The position numbers and the translations under genes were made by a program. From positions 124,001 through 188,000 of the forward strand of contig NZ_FNBM01000010.1 in assembly GCF_900102335.1 (NCBI RefSeq): a stretch of 64,000 nt of DNA. Reading direction: 5' to 3'. Below the pieces are notes generated by a model. It was not told the origin of the DNA and did not search any database. It was given only the letters and a program-made list of their open reading frames with translations. Origin of the DNA: Phytopseudomonas seleniipraecipitans (GTDB taxonomy: Bacteria > Pseudomonadota > Gammaproteobacteria > Pseudomonadales > Pseudomonadaceae). This document shows positions 16,004 through 24,966 of the stretch, piece by piece; position 1 is the first letter of the stretch; the number at the start of each line of letters is the position of its first letter.

Positions 16004-16954
16004 TCAGGCGAGTATCGACGCCAGCGCCGCGCGGTCGATATTCGCGCCGCTAAGTACCACGGCCGCACGTTCGCCGCGATTGACCTCGCTTTCCTGAATC
16101 AGCGCCGCCAGGGCTGCCGCTCCGGCACCTTCGGCGAGGTTGTGGGTGTCCTCATGAAAGATGCGAATCGCCTGGCGAATCTCGTCGTCATCGACACGCA
16201 CGATACGCGCGGCACCGGCGCGGATGATCTCCAGCGCCTCGGGCTGCGGCATGCGGCAGGCCATGCCATCGGCGATGGTCTCGGCGCTGTCGGTGCAGAT
16301 GATTCGCCCGGCGGCAAAGCTCTGCGCATAGCCGTCTGCGGCGGCGCTTACCACGCCGATCACTTCGGTATCCAGACCGAGCAGGTCGCGGGTACGGATC
16401 ACCCCGCAGATGCCCGAGCCCAGCCCGATGGGTACATAGATGCGCTTCAACGGCGGCGCCGCCTCGAACAGCTCCAGCGCGTAGGTGGCCACCCCGCAAA
16501 TAAGATCCGGGTGTAATGACGGCACGAAATGCAGGCCGCGCTGCGCTGCCAGTTCGGCGGCTTTGCCACGGGCCTCGTCGAAGTCGCGGCCGTACTCGAT
16601 GACCTCGGCGCCCAGGGCTGCCATCGCCGCATTCTTCTCACGGGCGTTGCCCTGTGGCACCACGATGCTGATCGGCACCCCGGCCTTGCGGGCGGCGAGC
16701 GCCATGCTTTGCCCATGATTGCCGCGGGTCGCTGATACCAGTCCGGCGGTGGTCGGCTCGCGACGCATCAAGGCGTCCACGTAGACCAGGCCGCCGCGCA
16801 CCTTGAAGGCACCAGTCGGCGTGTGGTTCTCGTGCTTGACCCACACCTCGCAGCCCAGTCGTTCGGCCAGCAGCGGCCAGGCGAACTGTGGCGTCGCCGG
16901 GACGCTGGGGCGAATCAGGGTGGCGGCTTGGCGTAGCGCGGCTAGGTCGAACAT
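16004..16954 (-). CDS. Threonine/serine dehydratase-like PLP enzyme
   Basis: A 316-residue fold-type II PLP enzyme related to the catalytic domain of threonine dehydratase. The Schiff-base lysine is in HTPTGAFKVRGG (about residue 53) and the substrate Asn loop is SATRGNHGQSMALAARKAGV. The phosphate-binding Gly loop is PIGLGSGICGV. There is no C-terminal ACT-like regulatory domain, as in catabolic or serine/hydroxyaspartate enzymes. ATG at 16954 follows a GGGGAG site. The divergent gene is a MocR regulator, which probably controls it. The exact substrate cannot be read from the sequence. Confidence 0.85.
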   Translation of the reverse strand: MFDLAALRQAATLIRPSVPATPQFAWPLLAERLGCEVWVKHENHTPTGAFKVRGGLVYVDALMRREPTTAGLVSATRGNHGQSMALAARKAGVPISIVVPQGNAREKNAAMAALGAEVIEYGRDFDEARGKAAELAAQRGLHFVPSLHPDLICGVATYALELFEAAPPLKRIYVPIGLGSGICGVIRTRDLLGLDTEVIGVVSAAADGYAQSFAAGRIICTDSAETIADGMACRMPQPEALEIIRAGAARIVRVDDDEIRQAIRIFHEDTHNLAEGAGAAALAALIQESEVNRGERAAVVLSGANIDRAALASILA

Positions 16955-16998
16955 CTGGGGGCTCCCCGGGTGGCTTTGACCTGATGCTACGGCCCTGT

Positions 16999-17038
16999 CA
17001 TTGTATGGGTAAATCTTTATATTGCATGGCAAACAATG
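16999..17038. promoter_or_regulatory. Candidate MocR operator: direct repeats
   Basis: ATTGTATGG (17000-17008) and ATTGCATGG (17021-17029) are direct repeats 21 bases apart, two helical turns. CATTGT (16999-17004) and ACAATG (17033-17038) also form an inverted pair. MocR/GabR regulators often bind direct repeats in the divergent spacer. The repeats are seen; the binding is inferred. Confidence 0.45.
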
Positions 17039-18376
17039 TGGTTACCTGATCTGCACGGCAGCACGCTCCCCACTTACCTGGCGTTGGTCGAGGCGATTTC
17101 CACTGCCATCGGCAAGGGCGAACTCAAGCCCGGCGAGCGCCTGCCGCCGCAGCGCCGGCTCGCCTGGACGCTGGGCATCAACCCGAGCACGGTGATGCAG
17201 GCATACCGGGAAGCTGCCCGCCGCCATCTGGTATCTGGCGAAGTGGGCCGTGGCACCTACGTGTTGGCCGATAGCCACGAAGCCAGCCTGTTCCATCTCA
17301 AGCAGCCTGGCGCGCCTGCGCAGGGCATCGACCTGTCGACCAACGTACCGGTGCACGATGGCGACAGCGATGATCTGTCGCGAAGCCTGCAGCAACTCAT
17401 CGGCAGTGGCGGTATCGACGCGTTGCAGGCCTACGCGCCTGCCGAGCTGGAAATGCGTGGCCAGCTGGCCGGCAGCCTGTGGCTGCAGCAGCGCGGCCTG
17501 CATTATCCACCGTCACGGGTGCTGCTCTGTGCAGGCGCTCAGCAGGGTGTATCGGCGGCGCTGCTGGCGTTGTGCGAAGCGGGCGACCCGGTGCTGGTCG
17601 AAGCATTCACCGCTCCCGGCATCAAGGCCGCGGCGCGGCAGTTGCGCCTGCCTTTGCATGGCGTGGCGATGGATGAGCGCGGGATTCTTCCTCAGGCGCT
17701 CGACCGTCAGGTACGCGCCACCGGCGCGAAGGTGCTAGTGCTTACGCCCTGCTTGCAGAACCCCACGGGCAGTAGCATGGATGCCGAGCGCCGCCAGCGC
17801 ATCGCCGAACTGGTGGAGCGTCATGGCCTGTGGCTTATCGAGGATGACGTCTACGGGGCGTTGGGCAGCCAGGCGCCGCTGGCTGCGGCAGTACCGGCGC
17901 GCAGCCTGCTGGTCACCAGCCTGTCGAAAACCGTAGCCCCAGGCCTGCGGCTGGGCTTCGTGCATGGCCCGCAAGTGCTGCTCAAACGCATTGACCCGCA
18001 AGGGCACGCTACCGGTTGGGCCGTTTCGCCGCTGTGCCTGGCGCTGGCCTGCGCCTGGATCGAGGACGGCACCGCTGCGCGCAAACTGGCCTGGCAACGC
18101 GAGGAGTTGCAGCAGCGCTGGCGTCTGGCCACGCGGATACTCGGTGCGCGCATGCCGCTGGGCCGCGAGGTAGCGCCGCATTTGTGGCTGGAGGCAAGCG
18201 CCAGCTGTGATCTGGCGGCGGCCTGCCGAACCGCCGGAGTCGAGGTTGTGCCGGCCGAGGTATTCGCCGTTGGCCCGGCCTCGGCCAGCGCGATCCGCAT
18301 CAGCCTGGCCGCTGCCCGTAGCCGTGCCGAGCTCAAGCAGGCGCTGGAGCGCATCGTGACTGCGTGGCCGTCTTGA
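17036..18376 (+). CDS. MocR-family regulator (GntR HTH plus aminotransferase domain)
   Basis: A 446-residue fusion regulator. Residues 10-75 are a winged helix of GntR type (AISTAIGKGELKPGERLPPQ RRLAWTLGINPSTVMQAYRE, spaced for display). After a linker, residues about 110-446 form an aminotransferase class I-like domain that binds PLP: PTGSSMDAERR, LIEDDVYGALG and the PLP lysine region TSLSKTVAPGLRLGFV. Such proteins use PLP and an amino compound as ligands. Divergent from the dehydratase-like gene, with an 81-base shared spacer. Confidence 0.92.
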   Translation: MWLPDLHGSTLPTYLALVEAISTAIGKGELKPGERLPPQRRLAWTLGINPSTVMQAYREAARRHLVSGEVGRGTYVLADSHEASLFHLKQPGAPAQGIDLSTNVPVHDGDSDDLSRSLQQLIGSGGIDALQAYAPAELEMRGQLAGSLWLQQRGLHYPPSRVLLCAGAQQGVSAALLALCEAGDPVLVEAFTAPGIKAAARQLRLPLHGVAMDERGILPQALDRQVRATGAKVLVLTPCLQNPTGSSMDAERRQRIAELVERHGLWLIEDDVYGALGSQAPLAAAVPARSLLVTSLSKTVAPGLRLGFVHGPQVLLKRIDPQGHATGWAVSPLCLALACAWIEDGTAARKLAWQREELQQRWRLATRILGARMPLGREVAPHLWLEASASCDLAAACRTAGVEVVPAEVFAVGPASASAIRISLAAARSRAELKQALERIVTAWPS

Positions 18377-18447
18377 TCAGCACGCTTGCACCCAGGCTGT
18401 AATGCGTGTCAGCTATGGTGCAAGAATTCCACGATAAGGATCCGTGC

Positions 18448-19923
18448 ATGTCCCTTCCTACAGACGGCGCTTTTATCGTCGTCCACTCTGCTGAAGAAGC
18501 CGTCGAACGTCTGGCTGCGCTGCACCAGCGCGCCACCGAAGGCCTGAGTCAGGCGCTCAAGCGCTACCTGAAGGATCGCATCCGTCCTGATGCCGAGCAG
18601 CAGGAGCTGTATCGCTACCCCGAGTTGCGCCTGACCTACGACTGCCAGGGCGAAGTACCCACCACCGTGCGCGCCTACGCCAAGGTCCAGGTGCCCGGCA
18701 CCTACAGCGTCACCATCACCCACCCGGCGGCGTTCCGTAAGTACCTGCTCGAGCAACTGCAGCCGCTGATGGCCGACTTCACCCTGACCGTCGAAGTGGG
18801 CGTCAGCCAGCAGTACATTCCCTATCCGTACGTGGTGGAGCAGGGCGATGAGCTCGCTGGCTCGGGCGTCACCGCTGCAGAGCTGGCGCGGGTATTCCCC
18901 AGTACCGACCTGTCGGCCGCCACCGATGGCACGGCCGATGGGCTGTACGACTGGGAAAACACCGACCCGCTGCCGCTGGCGCTGTTCGACGCCGCGCGGG
19001 TGGACTTCTCCCTGCGTCGCCTGGTGCACTACACCGGTAGCGACTGGCGCCATGTACAGCCGTGGATTCTGCTGACCAACTACCACCGCTATGTCGACCA
19101 GTTCATCCGTCACGGTCTGGATATGCTGGTGGCCGATTCGCGTTTCGAGCGCATGGTGCTGCCAGGCAACATAGTGATCGAACGCGGCATGCCGGAAGGC
19201 GAGATGCAGGCGATCATCGAGACCGTGGTCTGGCACCGCTACCAGATGCCGGCCTATCACCTGCAGGCTGCCGATGGCGACGGCATCACCCTGGTCAACA
19301 TCGGCGTCGGTCCGTCCAACGCCAAGAACATCACTGACCACCTGGCCGTGCTGCGTCCGCATTGCTGGCTGATGATCGGCCACTGCGGCGGCCTGCGTCA
19401 GTCGCAGACCATCGGCGACTACGTGCTCGCTCACGCCTACATGCGCCGTGACGGCATCCTCGACCGCGTGCTGCCGCCGCACATTCCGCTGCCGGCGTTG
19501 GCCGAGGTACAGCAGGCGCTTCAGGATGCCGCCGCCCAGGTGACCGGCGAGCGTGGCGATGACCTCAAGCGGCGGCTGCGCACCGGCACCGTGCTGACCT
19601 ACGACGACCGTAACTGGGAGCTGCGCTGGGCCCAGGAGCGGCCGTTGATCAACCTGTCACGGGCCGTCGCGGTGGACATGGAGAGCGGCACTATCGCAGC
19701 GCAGGGCTATCGCCTACGCGTGCCTTACGGCACCTTGCTGTGCGTCTCGGACAAGCCGCTGCACAGCGAGATCAAACTGCCGGGCGCAGCGGGCGCCTTC
19801 TACGAGCGGGCGGTGACCCAGCATCTGCACATCGGTATCGCCGCGCTGGACCTGCTGCGCGGCCAGCTCAACTCGCTGCACTCGCGCAAGCTGCGCAGCT
19901 TCGACGAGCCGCCGTTCCGCTGA
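18448..19923 (+). CDS. amn: AMP nucleosidase
   Basis: A 491-residue enzyme that splits AMP into adenine and ribose 5-phosphate. An N-terminal AMP-nucleosidase-specific domain (about 1-180) precedes a purine phosphorylase-like catalytic domain with NIGVGPSNAKNITDHLAVLR, LMIGHCGGLRQSQTIGDYVL and AVDMESGTIAAQGYR. Length is close to E. coli Amn (484). ATG at 18448 has AAGGA upstream; the frame extends to 18406 without similarity. Monocistronic. Confidence 0.95.
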   Translation: MSLPTDGAFIVVHSAEEAVERLAALHQRATEGLSQALKRYLKDRIRPDAEQQELYRYPELRLTYDCQGEVPTTVRAYAKVQVPGTYSVTITHPAAFRKYLLEQLQPLMADFTLTVEVGVSQQYIPYPYVVEQGDELAGSGVTAAELARVFPSTDLSAATDGTADGLYDWENTDPLPLALFDAARVDFSLRRLVHYTGSDWRHVQPWILLTNYHRYVDQFIRHGLDMLVADSRFERMVLPGNIVIERGMPEGEMQAIIETVVWHRYQMPAYHLQAADGDGITLVNIGVGPSNAKNITDHLAVLRPHCWLMIGHCGGLRQSQTIGDYVLAHAYMRRDGILDRVLPPHIPLPALAEVQQALQDAAAQVTGERGDDLKRRLRTGTVLTYDDRNWELRWAQERPLINLSRAVAVDMESGTIAAQGYRLRVPYGTLLCVSDKPLHSEIKLPGAAGAFYERAVTQHLHIGIAALDLLRGQLNSLHSRKLRSFDEPPFR

Positions 19924-19929
19924 GGCGCC

Positions 19930-20154
19930 TCATTTGCGCGGCTTGCCAGCCATCATCCGCCAGCGGTTACGGTTGAGCAGCACGTAACCGGTGAGCTGCA
20001 TGCCCGCAGCAATTACCAGGCTGCGGGTCAGGTCTGGATCCGCCGGCCGCGGCCCGCTGTAGATGGCGTACAGCGCATACACGACGCCGAGCAGGCCGAG
20101 GATGAAGAACACCAGGCCGAGAATGGTCAGACGATGCAGGTTGCGTAGGGACAT
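19930..20154 (-). CDS. Small two-helix membrane protein, function unknown
   Basis: A 74-residue protein with two predicted membrane helices: ILGLVFFILGLLGVVYALYA (about 10-31) and LVIAAGMQLTGYVLL (about 45-60). The C-terminus is basic. I recognise no family. It is convergent with amn, 6 bases from its stop. Composition and start position are consistent with a true gene. Confidence 0.7.
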   Translation of the reverse strand: MSLRNLHRLTILGLVFFILGLLGVVYALYAIYSGPRPADPDLTRSLVIAAGMQLTGYVLLNRNRWRMMAGKPRK

Positions 20155-20307
20155 GGCATAAAATCGGCTGGAAAACGGGCCGCCAAACTAACCCGGAATG
20201 TCAGTTTTCGCCACCTCACTCGATACGTGCGTAGGCGCTGAGCACGCTGCGTGCAGTCATGCCTGGGCGCAGCGTTACCCAAGCGTGGGTCAGATTTCCC
20301 ATCCTGT

Positions 20308-21702
20308 TCAGGACGTCACAGTGCTGCGCGGCAACTGCAGCGTTGCCAGCAGGCCACCGCCCGGGCGTGCCGATAGCTCCAGCGTGCCGCCATGGGCGCT
20401 GGCGATGCTGCGCGCGATGCTCAGCCCAAGGCCATAACGGCCGTTGCCGTTACTGCGGGATGGATCCTGGCGGTGAAAGGGTTCCATGACCTGATCGAGC
20501 AGGGCTTGCGCAATGCCCGGGCCGCGATCACCAATCTGGATGCACAGCTGCTCGCGGCTGTCGTCGACATTGATGTCGATAGGTCCGCTGCCGTGATGCA
20601 TGGCGTTGTCGAGCAGATTCTGCAGGCAGCGCCGCAACCCGCCGGGGTGGACGGCGATGGCGCGCGCCTGGCCGGACACGCGAACCTCGACGCCGAGGTC
20701 ATCGAAATCCGCCTGCAGAGCCTGGAGCAACGCGCCAACGTCCACCCGCTCGCGGGCTTCCTCGAGTTCGCCGCTGCGCACGAAATCCAGGCTGGCCGCG
20801 ACCATCTCCTCCATATGCTGCAGGTCGTCACGAAAGCGCTGACGGATGGCTTCGTCGCTCAGCAGTTCGGTACGCAGGCGCAACCGAGTGATCGGGGTGC
20901 GCAGATCGTGGGAAACCGCGGCAAAAAAACGGGTGCGTTCAGCCATCCCGTCGACTAGCCGCTGTTGCATGGCATTAAAGGCCTGAGCGGCCTGGCGAAC
21001 CTCCTGCGGGCCGTCAAGGCGCAATGCCGGGCGATGCATATCGCGCCCCAGCGCTTCAGCCGCAGCGGCCATCTGCTTGAGCGGCCGCAACGCCAGGCGC
21101 ACCGCGAGCAGGGCGATCAGCACCACCACGAAGATACGCAGCAGGTAGATGCGCAGGATGTAGTCGAACAGCAGTAACAGCGGCGAGCTACTGGTCCAGC
21201 CCTGTTGCTCGGTGGCCTGGATATACAGCGTGCGGCCGCTGGGCAGCTGCAGTTCGACCAGAAAGCGGCCGCTGGACGGTGTTGTGCCGAACAACACCGG
21301 CAGGGTGGCCGGCTGGCCGTGCGGGTCGAGCAGCTCGAGGCCAAGCAGGCGCAGCGACGGGGTTTCACCGGTACGCTCGCGAACCACCTCACGCAACAGC
21401 TCTTCGCGATTGCGGTCGGCATCGCCCACTGCGGTCGGCGGCGGGTTTGGCGGCGCGTCGAGCAGCTGGAAGTCAGGTGCCTGCAGCGCTTCCATCAGAG
21501 CCACCGCCTGCGTCGGGTCACGGCGATCGAGCAACAGCAGGTCGGCCAGCCGTGTGGCCAGCAGCCGAGTGGGAATTTCTAGCACCTGGCCGTGACGAAC
21601 CTCGTACCAGATGCTGCTGGTGAGCACCTGCGCGGCGAGCATGCCGGCAACCAGGATGATCACCAGACGCCCATACAAAGAGTCCGGCCAGAGTCGCTTC
21701 AT
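20308..21702 (-). CDS. Sensor histidine kinase
   Basis: A 464-residue inner-membrane kinase. First membrane helix at about 11-32, then a periplasmic sensor region of about 150 residues. A second helix at about 185-205 and a HAMP linker follow (LRPLKQMAAAAEALGRDMHR). The H-box FFAAVSHDLRTPITRLRLR carries the phospho-His. The ATPase domain has the N-box LLDNAMHHG, G1 GDRGPGI and G2 GRYGLGLSIARS. It overlaps the response regulator by 4 bases, so the two form an operon. Signal unknown. Confidence 0.93.
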   Translation of the reverse strand: MKRLWPDSLYGRLVIILVAGMLAAQVLTSSIWYEVRHGQVLEIPTRLLATRLADLLLLDRRDPTQAVALMEALQAPDFQLLDAPPNPPPTAVGDADRNREELLREVVRERTGETPSLRLLGLELLDPHGQPATLPVLFGTTPSSGRFLVELQLPSGRTLYIQATEQQGWTSSSPLLLLFDYILRIYLLRIFVVVLIALLAVRLALRPLKQMAAAAEALGRDMHRPALRLDGPQEVRQAAQAFNAMQQRLVDGMAERTRFFAAVSHDLRTPITRLRLRTELLSDEAIRQRFRDDLQHMEEMVAASLDFVRSGELEEARERVDVGALLQALQADFDDLGVEVRVSGQARAIAVHPGGLRRCLQNLLDNAMHHGSGPIDINVDDSREQLCIQIGDRGPGIAQALLDQVMEPFHRQDPSRSNGNGRYGLGLSIARSIASAHGGTLELSARPGGGLLATLQLPRSTVTS

Positions 21703-22421
21703 ACCTGCTCCACCGCGTCCACGGTGAGTGAGTAGCCTTCATTACGCACGGTGCGTATCAGTTTGGGAGCGCGAGGGTCGTCCTCCAGATGCTGGCGCAG
21801 GCGACTGATGCAAACATCAATGCTGCGATCGAAGGGCGCGCGTTCCTTCTCGAAGGCGTGGCCCAGCAGGAAGTCACGGCTCAGCGGGCGGTTCGGGTGC
21901 TGCAGGAGCAGGCGCAGTACCCGAAAGTCGGAGTTGCCCAGGCTGATCACCAGTCCTGCCGGTGAACGCAGCTGCCGTGTGGCGGTGTCCAGGCGCCAGC
22001 CGGCGAAACGCAGGCTGGCGGCCTCGTCGAGGCGGGCGCGCTCGGGAAAGCTCTGTGTACGGCGCAATACCACTTTGATGCGCGCCAGCAGCTCACGCGG
22101 GTCGAAAGGCTTAGGCAGGTAATCGTCAGCGCCCATTTCCAGCCCGACGATGCGGTCGACCAGGGTGCCCCGTGCAGTAAGCATGATCACCGGAATGTTG
22201 CTGCGCACGCGGAGTTCGCGACACAGGCTAAGTCCGTCTTCACCCGGCAACATGAGATCGAGCACCACCAGGTCGACCAGTTGCTCGTCCAGACGCCGAC
22301 GCATCTCCTGGCCCTGGCTGGCGGCCGAAGTCTGATAACCGGCTTCGCTGAGATAGGTGCAGAGCAACTGACGGATATCGGGATCGTCGTCAACGATCAG
22401 AATGTGGTCCGGCTTGGACAT
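21699..22421 (-). CDS. OmpR-family response regulator
   Basis: A 240-residue regulator. The receiver domain (1-120) has acidic pair DDDPD, phospho-acceptor Asp in VVLDLMLPGEDG, Thr in VIMLTARG and Lys in LPKPFDPREL. The C-terminal winged helix (about 140-238) ends VRNEGYSLTVDAVEQV. Cognate kinase follows directly. ATG at 22421 chosen because MSKPDHILIVDDD is the typical start. Confidence 0.94.
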   Translation of the reverse strand: MSKPDHILIVDDDPDIRQLLCTYLSEAGYQTSAASQGQEMRRRLDEQLVDLVVLDLMLPGEDGLSLCRELRVRSNIPVIMLTARGTLVDRIVGLEMGADDYLPKPFDPRELLARIKVVLRRTQSFPERARLDEAASLRFAGWRLDTATRQLRSPAGLVISLGNSDFRVLRLLLQHPNRPLSRDFLLGHAFEKERAPFDRSIDVCISRLRQHLEDDPRAPKLIRTVRNEGYSLTVDAVEQV

Positions 22422-22774
22422 CGGCAATACCTGGAGATCGGTCGCGGGGGCGAGAACATACACCGCCATCCGCGATGAAATGTAATGAATTGTGTTGAGT
22501 GCATGCTTGATGGGGCTATCGATACATCTCGGCGCTCAGGCGAGGGAAGGCTAGTCGATAGAATTACCCGAACACAAATACGACTGATTGTATTTAAGGA
22601 TGCCGGCTCTGTTCTGAACACCATGGCCGCTCAGCCCATCTGCGACGCCCAGATTTGGTACCGGCCCTCTGTGGCGTGCCAGGTCGACATTCACACTTGC
22701 TGGCGACACGCACCGGCGCCAGCCACACCCTGCTCCGCCGATGGAGCGATACCTGATTGCCTGTGGAGATCACT
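22422..22774. other. Divergent regulatory region, TCS / iron importer
   Basis: A 353-base spacer without a gene, shared by the two-component operon and the FecBCD-type importer. I see no Fur box or cobalamin riboswitch core. It contains the palindrome described separately at 22576-22595. Confidence 0.5.
22576..22595. promoter_or_regulatory. Candidate operator palindrome
   Basis: AAATAC (22576-22581) and GTATTT (22590-22595) are perfect inverted arms with 8 bases between, in the spacer between the regulator and the importer. It may be an operator or simply part of a promoter. Confidence 0.35.
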
Positions 22775-23896
22775 GTGAATATTCGCTTTCTGCGGCGCGC
22801 GATTACGCTGCCCGCATTGCTCATGGCCGCCTGGCTGGGGATGGTCGGTTCCGCTCATGCAGTCGAAGTCACCGATGTACTGGGGCGCAAGGTCGAGGTC
22901 GCTGCGCAACCCAAGCGCGTGGTGCTCGGCGAGGGTCGCCTGTTCTTCGCGTTGGCATTGCTCGACCGCGAGGCGCCGTTTGGCCGGGTAGTTGGCTGGC
23001 AGAACGATATGCGCCTGCTCGATCCGCATACCTATGAGGCATACGCGAAGCAGTACCCGGCGATTGCTGACATCCCGCTGATCGGCCAGGCGTCGGAACA
23101 GAGTGTCAGCGCGGAGCAGATCCTCGCACTCAAACCGGACCTGGCGATTTTCAGCATCGCTGGCGAAGGACCCACCCAGCACAGTCCGGTGGCCGACCTG
23201 CTCGCCCAGGCGGGCATTCCGGTACTGTTCATCGATTTTCGCGTCCACCCGCTGAAGAACACGCGGGTGAGCCTGGAGGCGCTCGGTCGTCTGCTCGGCC
23301 GCGAGCAGCAGGCGCAGCAATACCTGAGCTTCTATGATCGCCATCTGGCGCGCGTAACCGATGCAGTGGCGGGCATTCAGGACGGCGAGCGACCGAAGGT
23401 ATTTCTCGAGCTGCTGCCGGGCGTTTGGCAGGCCCCTGGCCACACCACCGGCAAAAGCGGCCTCGGCAGCGTGCTGGAGGCCGTCGGCGGGCGCAACATC
23501 GCCGCCGGCGTGGTGCCCGGCGCGCTGGGTGATGTCAGCGTGGAGTATGTGCTGACTGCCGACCCGGACATCTACATCGCCACCGGCAATCGCGCGCCTG
23601 GCGTGCTGCTTGGCGCCGGCGTGGACGAAAAGACCGCTCGCGACAGCCTGTTGAAGATCACCGCGCGGCCAGAGTTCGCGCCACTACGCCCTGTGCAGGC
23701 AGGCGAGGCACATGCGCTGTGGCATGACTTCTACAATTCGCCGTTCAACATCCTGGCGATCGAGAACATGGCGCGCTGGATCCATCCGGAGCGCTTTGCC
23801 GGCCTCGACCCCGAAGCCACCATGGCTGAGATCAATCGCTTCCTGGCCGTCGATCTCGACGGTCGTTACTGGGTCGACGCGCAGCCACAGCCATGA
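22775..23896 (+). CDS. Periplasmic iron(-siderophore) binding protein, FecB/BtuF type
   Basis: A 373-residue exported binding protein. The signal peptide is within residues 1-28 (ending SAHAVEV). The class III binding-protein opening is EVTDVLGRKVEVAAQPKRVV. The GTG at 22775 sits 6 bases after GGAG and gives a normal basic N-terminus; a TTG at 22757 in frame is less likely. It overlaps the permease by 4 bases. It could carry a ferric siderophore, haem or cobalamin; the sequence does not decide. Confidence 0.85.
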   Translation: MNIRFLRRAITLPALLMAAWLGMVGSAHAVEVTDVLGRKVEVAAQPKRVVLGEGRLFFALALLDREAPFGRVVGWQNDMRLLDPHTYEAYAKQYPAIADIPLIGQASEQSVSAEQILALKPDLAIFSIAGEGPTQHSPVADLLAQAGIPVLFIDFRVHPLKNTRVSLEALGRLLGREQQAQQYLSFYDRHLARVTDAVAGIQDGERPKVFLELLPGVWQAPGHTTGKSGLGSVLEAVGGRNIAAGVVPGALGDVSVEYVLTADPDIYIATGNRAPGVLLGAGVDEKTARDSLLKITARPEFAPLRPVQAGEAHALWHDFYNSPFNILAIENMARWIHPERFAGLDPEATMAEINRFLAVDLDGRYWVDAQPQP

Positions 23897-24966
23897 ACAG
23901 CCATGTGCAAGGCGCCACGCCGCTGGACCTGGAGCGGGCGGCGCTAGGTTATCGGCGTTTGCTGGCCAGGCGCTGTGCGCTGGTGGTGATGCTGGGTGTG
24001 CTGTTAGTGGTCAGCGTGCTTGCCGACCTGGCCAGTGGTGCCTCCGGCATGGGCCTTGGGCAGCTACTGGCCGGTGTGTTCGACCCCGACTCGCTGAGCG
24101 CCACCGAGCGAGTAATCATCTGGAACGTACGCCTGCCGTACGCACTGATGGCCGTACTGGTGGGCGCCGCGCTGTCGCTGGCTGGCGCCGAGATGCAGGC
24201 GATCCTCGATAATCCGCTGGCTAGCCCTTTTACCCTCGGCGTGTCGTCAGCAGCAGCGCTCGGCGCGTCGCTGGCGATCGCCTATCCGCTCACCATCAGC
24301 TGGCTGGCGCCGAGCGGCCAGGTGACCGTGGCTGCATTCATTTTCGCCTGCTGTTCATTGCTCTTGCTGCAAGCCATGGCCCGATTGCGCGGCGCCGGCG
24401 TCGAGAGCCTGGTGCTGTTCGGCATCGCCCTGGTGTTCAGCTGCAATGCGCTGGTCTCGCTGCTGCAGCTGCTGGCGACTGAAGACGTGTTGCAACAGCT
24501 GGTGTTCTGGACACTCGGCAGCCTGGCGCGAGCCAACTGGGAAAAGCTCGCCATCCTCGCTGCGGTGCTCGCGGTGGTGTTGCCGTTCTCGCTACGCGCT
24601 GCGCCGAGTATGACGTTGTTGCGCATGGGCGAGGATCGCGCCCGCAGTTTTGGCGTCGACGTGCGCCGGCTGCGCTATGCCTCGCTGCTGCGTATCAGCC
24701 TGCTGGCGGCAACAGCGGTGGCGTTCGTCGGCACCATCGGCTTTGTCGGTCTGGTGGGCCCGCATATGGCGCGCCTGCTGGTCGGTGAGGATCAACGCTT
24801 TCTGCTGCCGGCCAGTGCGCTGGTGGGTGCCTTGCTGCTGTCGCTGTCGTCAATCGCCAGCAAGCTGATCCTGCCGGGTGTGATCGTGCCGGTGGGCATT
24901 GTCACCGCGTTGGTTGGCGTGCCGGTCTTCGTCGCACTGATATTTCGCCGCGGGAGGCGCCTGTGA
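23893..24966 (+). CDS. FecCD-family ABC permease
   Basis: A 357-residue, roughly ten-helix permease of the FecCD/BtuC type. Diagnostic segments are VRLPYALMAVLVGAALSLAG, AEMQAILDNPLASPFTLGVS and GFVGLVGPHMARLLVG. A single permease gene implies a homodimer in the membrane. Overlaps both neighbours by 4 bases, so the three genes are one operon. Confidence 0.93.
   Translation: MNSHVQGATPLDLERAALGYRRLLARRCALVVMLGVLLVVSVLADLASGASGMGLGQLLAGVFDPDSLSATERVIIWNVRLPYALMAVLVGAALSLAGAEMQAILDNPLASPFTLGVSSAAALGASLAIAYPLTISWLAPSGQVTVAAFIFACCSLLLLQAMARLRGAGVESLVLFGIALVFSCNALVSLLQLLATEDVLQQLVFWTLGSLARANWEKLAILAAVLAVVLPFSLRAAPSMTLLRMGEDRARSFGVDVRRLRYASLLRISLLAATAVAFVGTIGFVGLVGPHMARLLVGEDQRFLLPASALVGALLLSLSSIASKLILPGVIVPVGIVTALVGVPVFVALIFRRGRRL

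Noticed and set aside
22422..22774. Cobalamin riboswitch or Fur box before the FecB-type gene
   Set aside because: I looked for the B12 box and for GATAATGATAATCATTATC-like hexamers and found neither.
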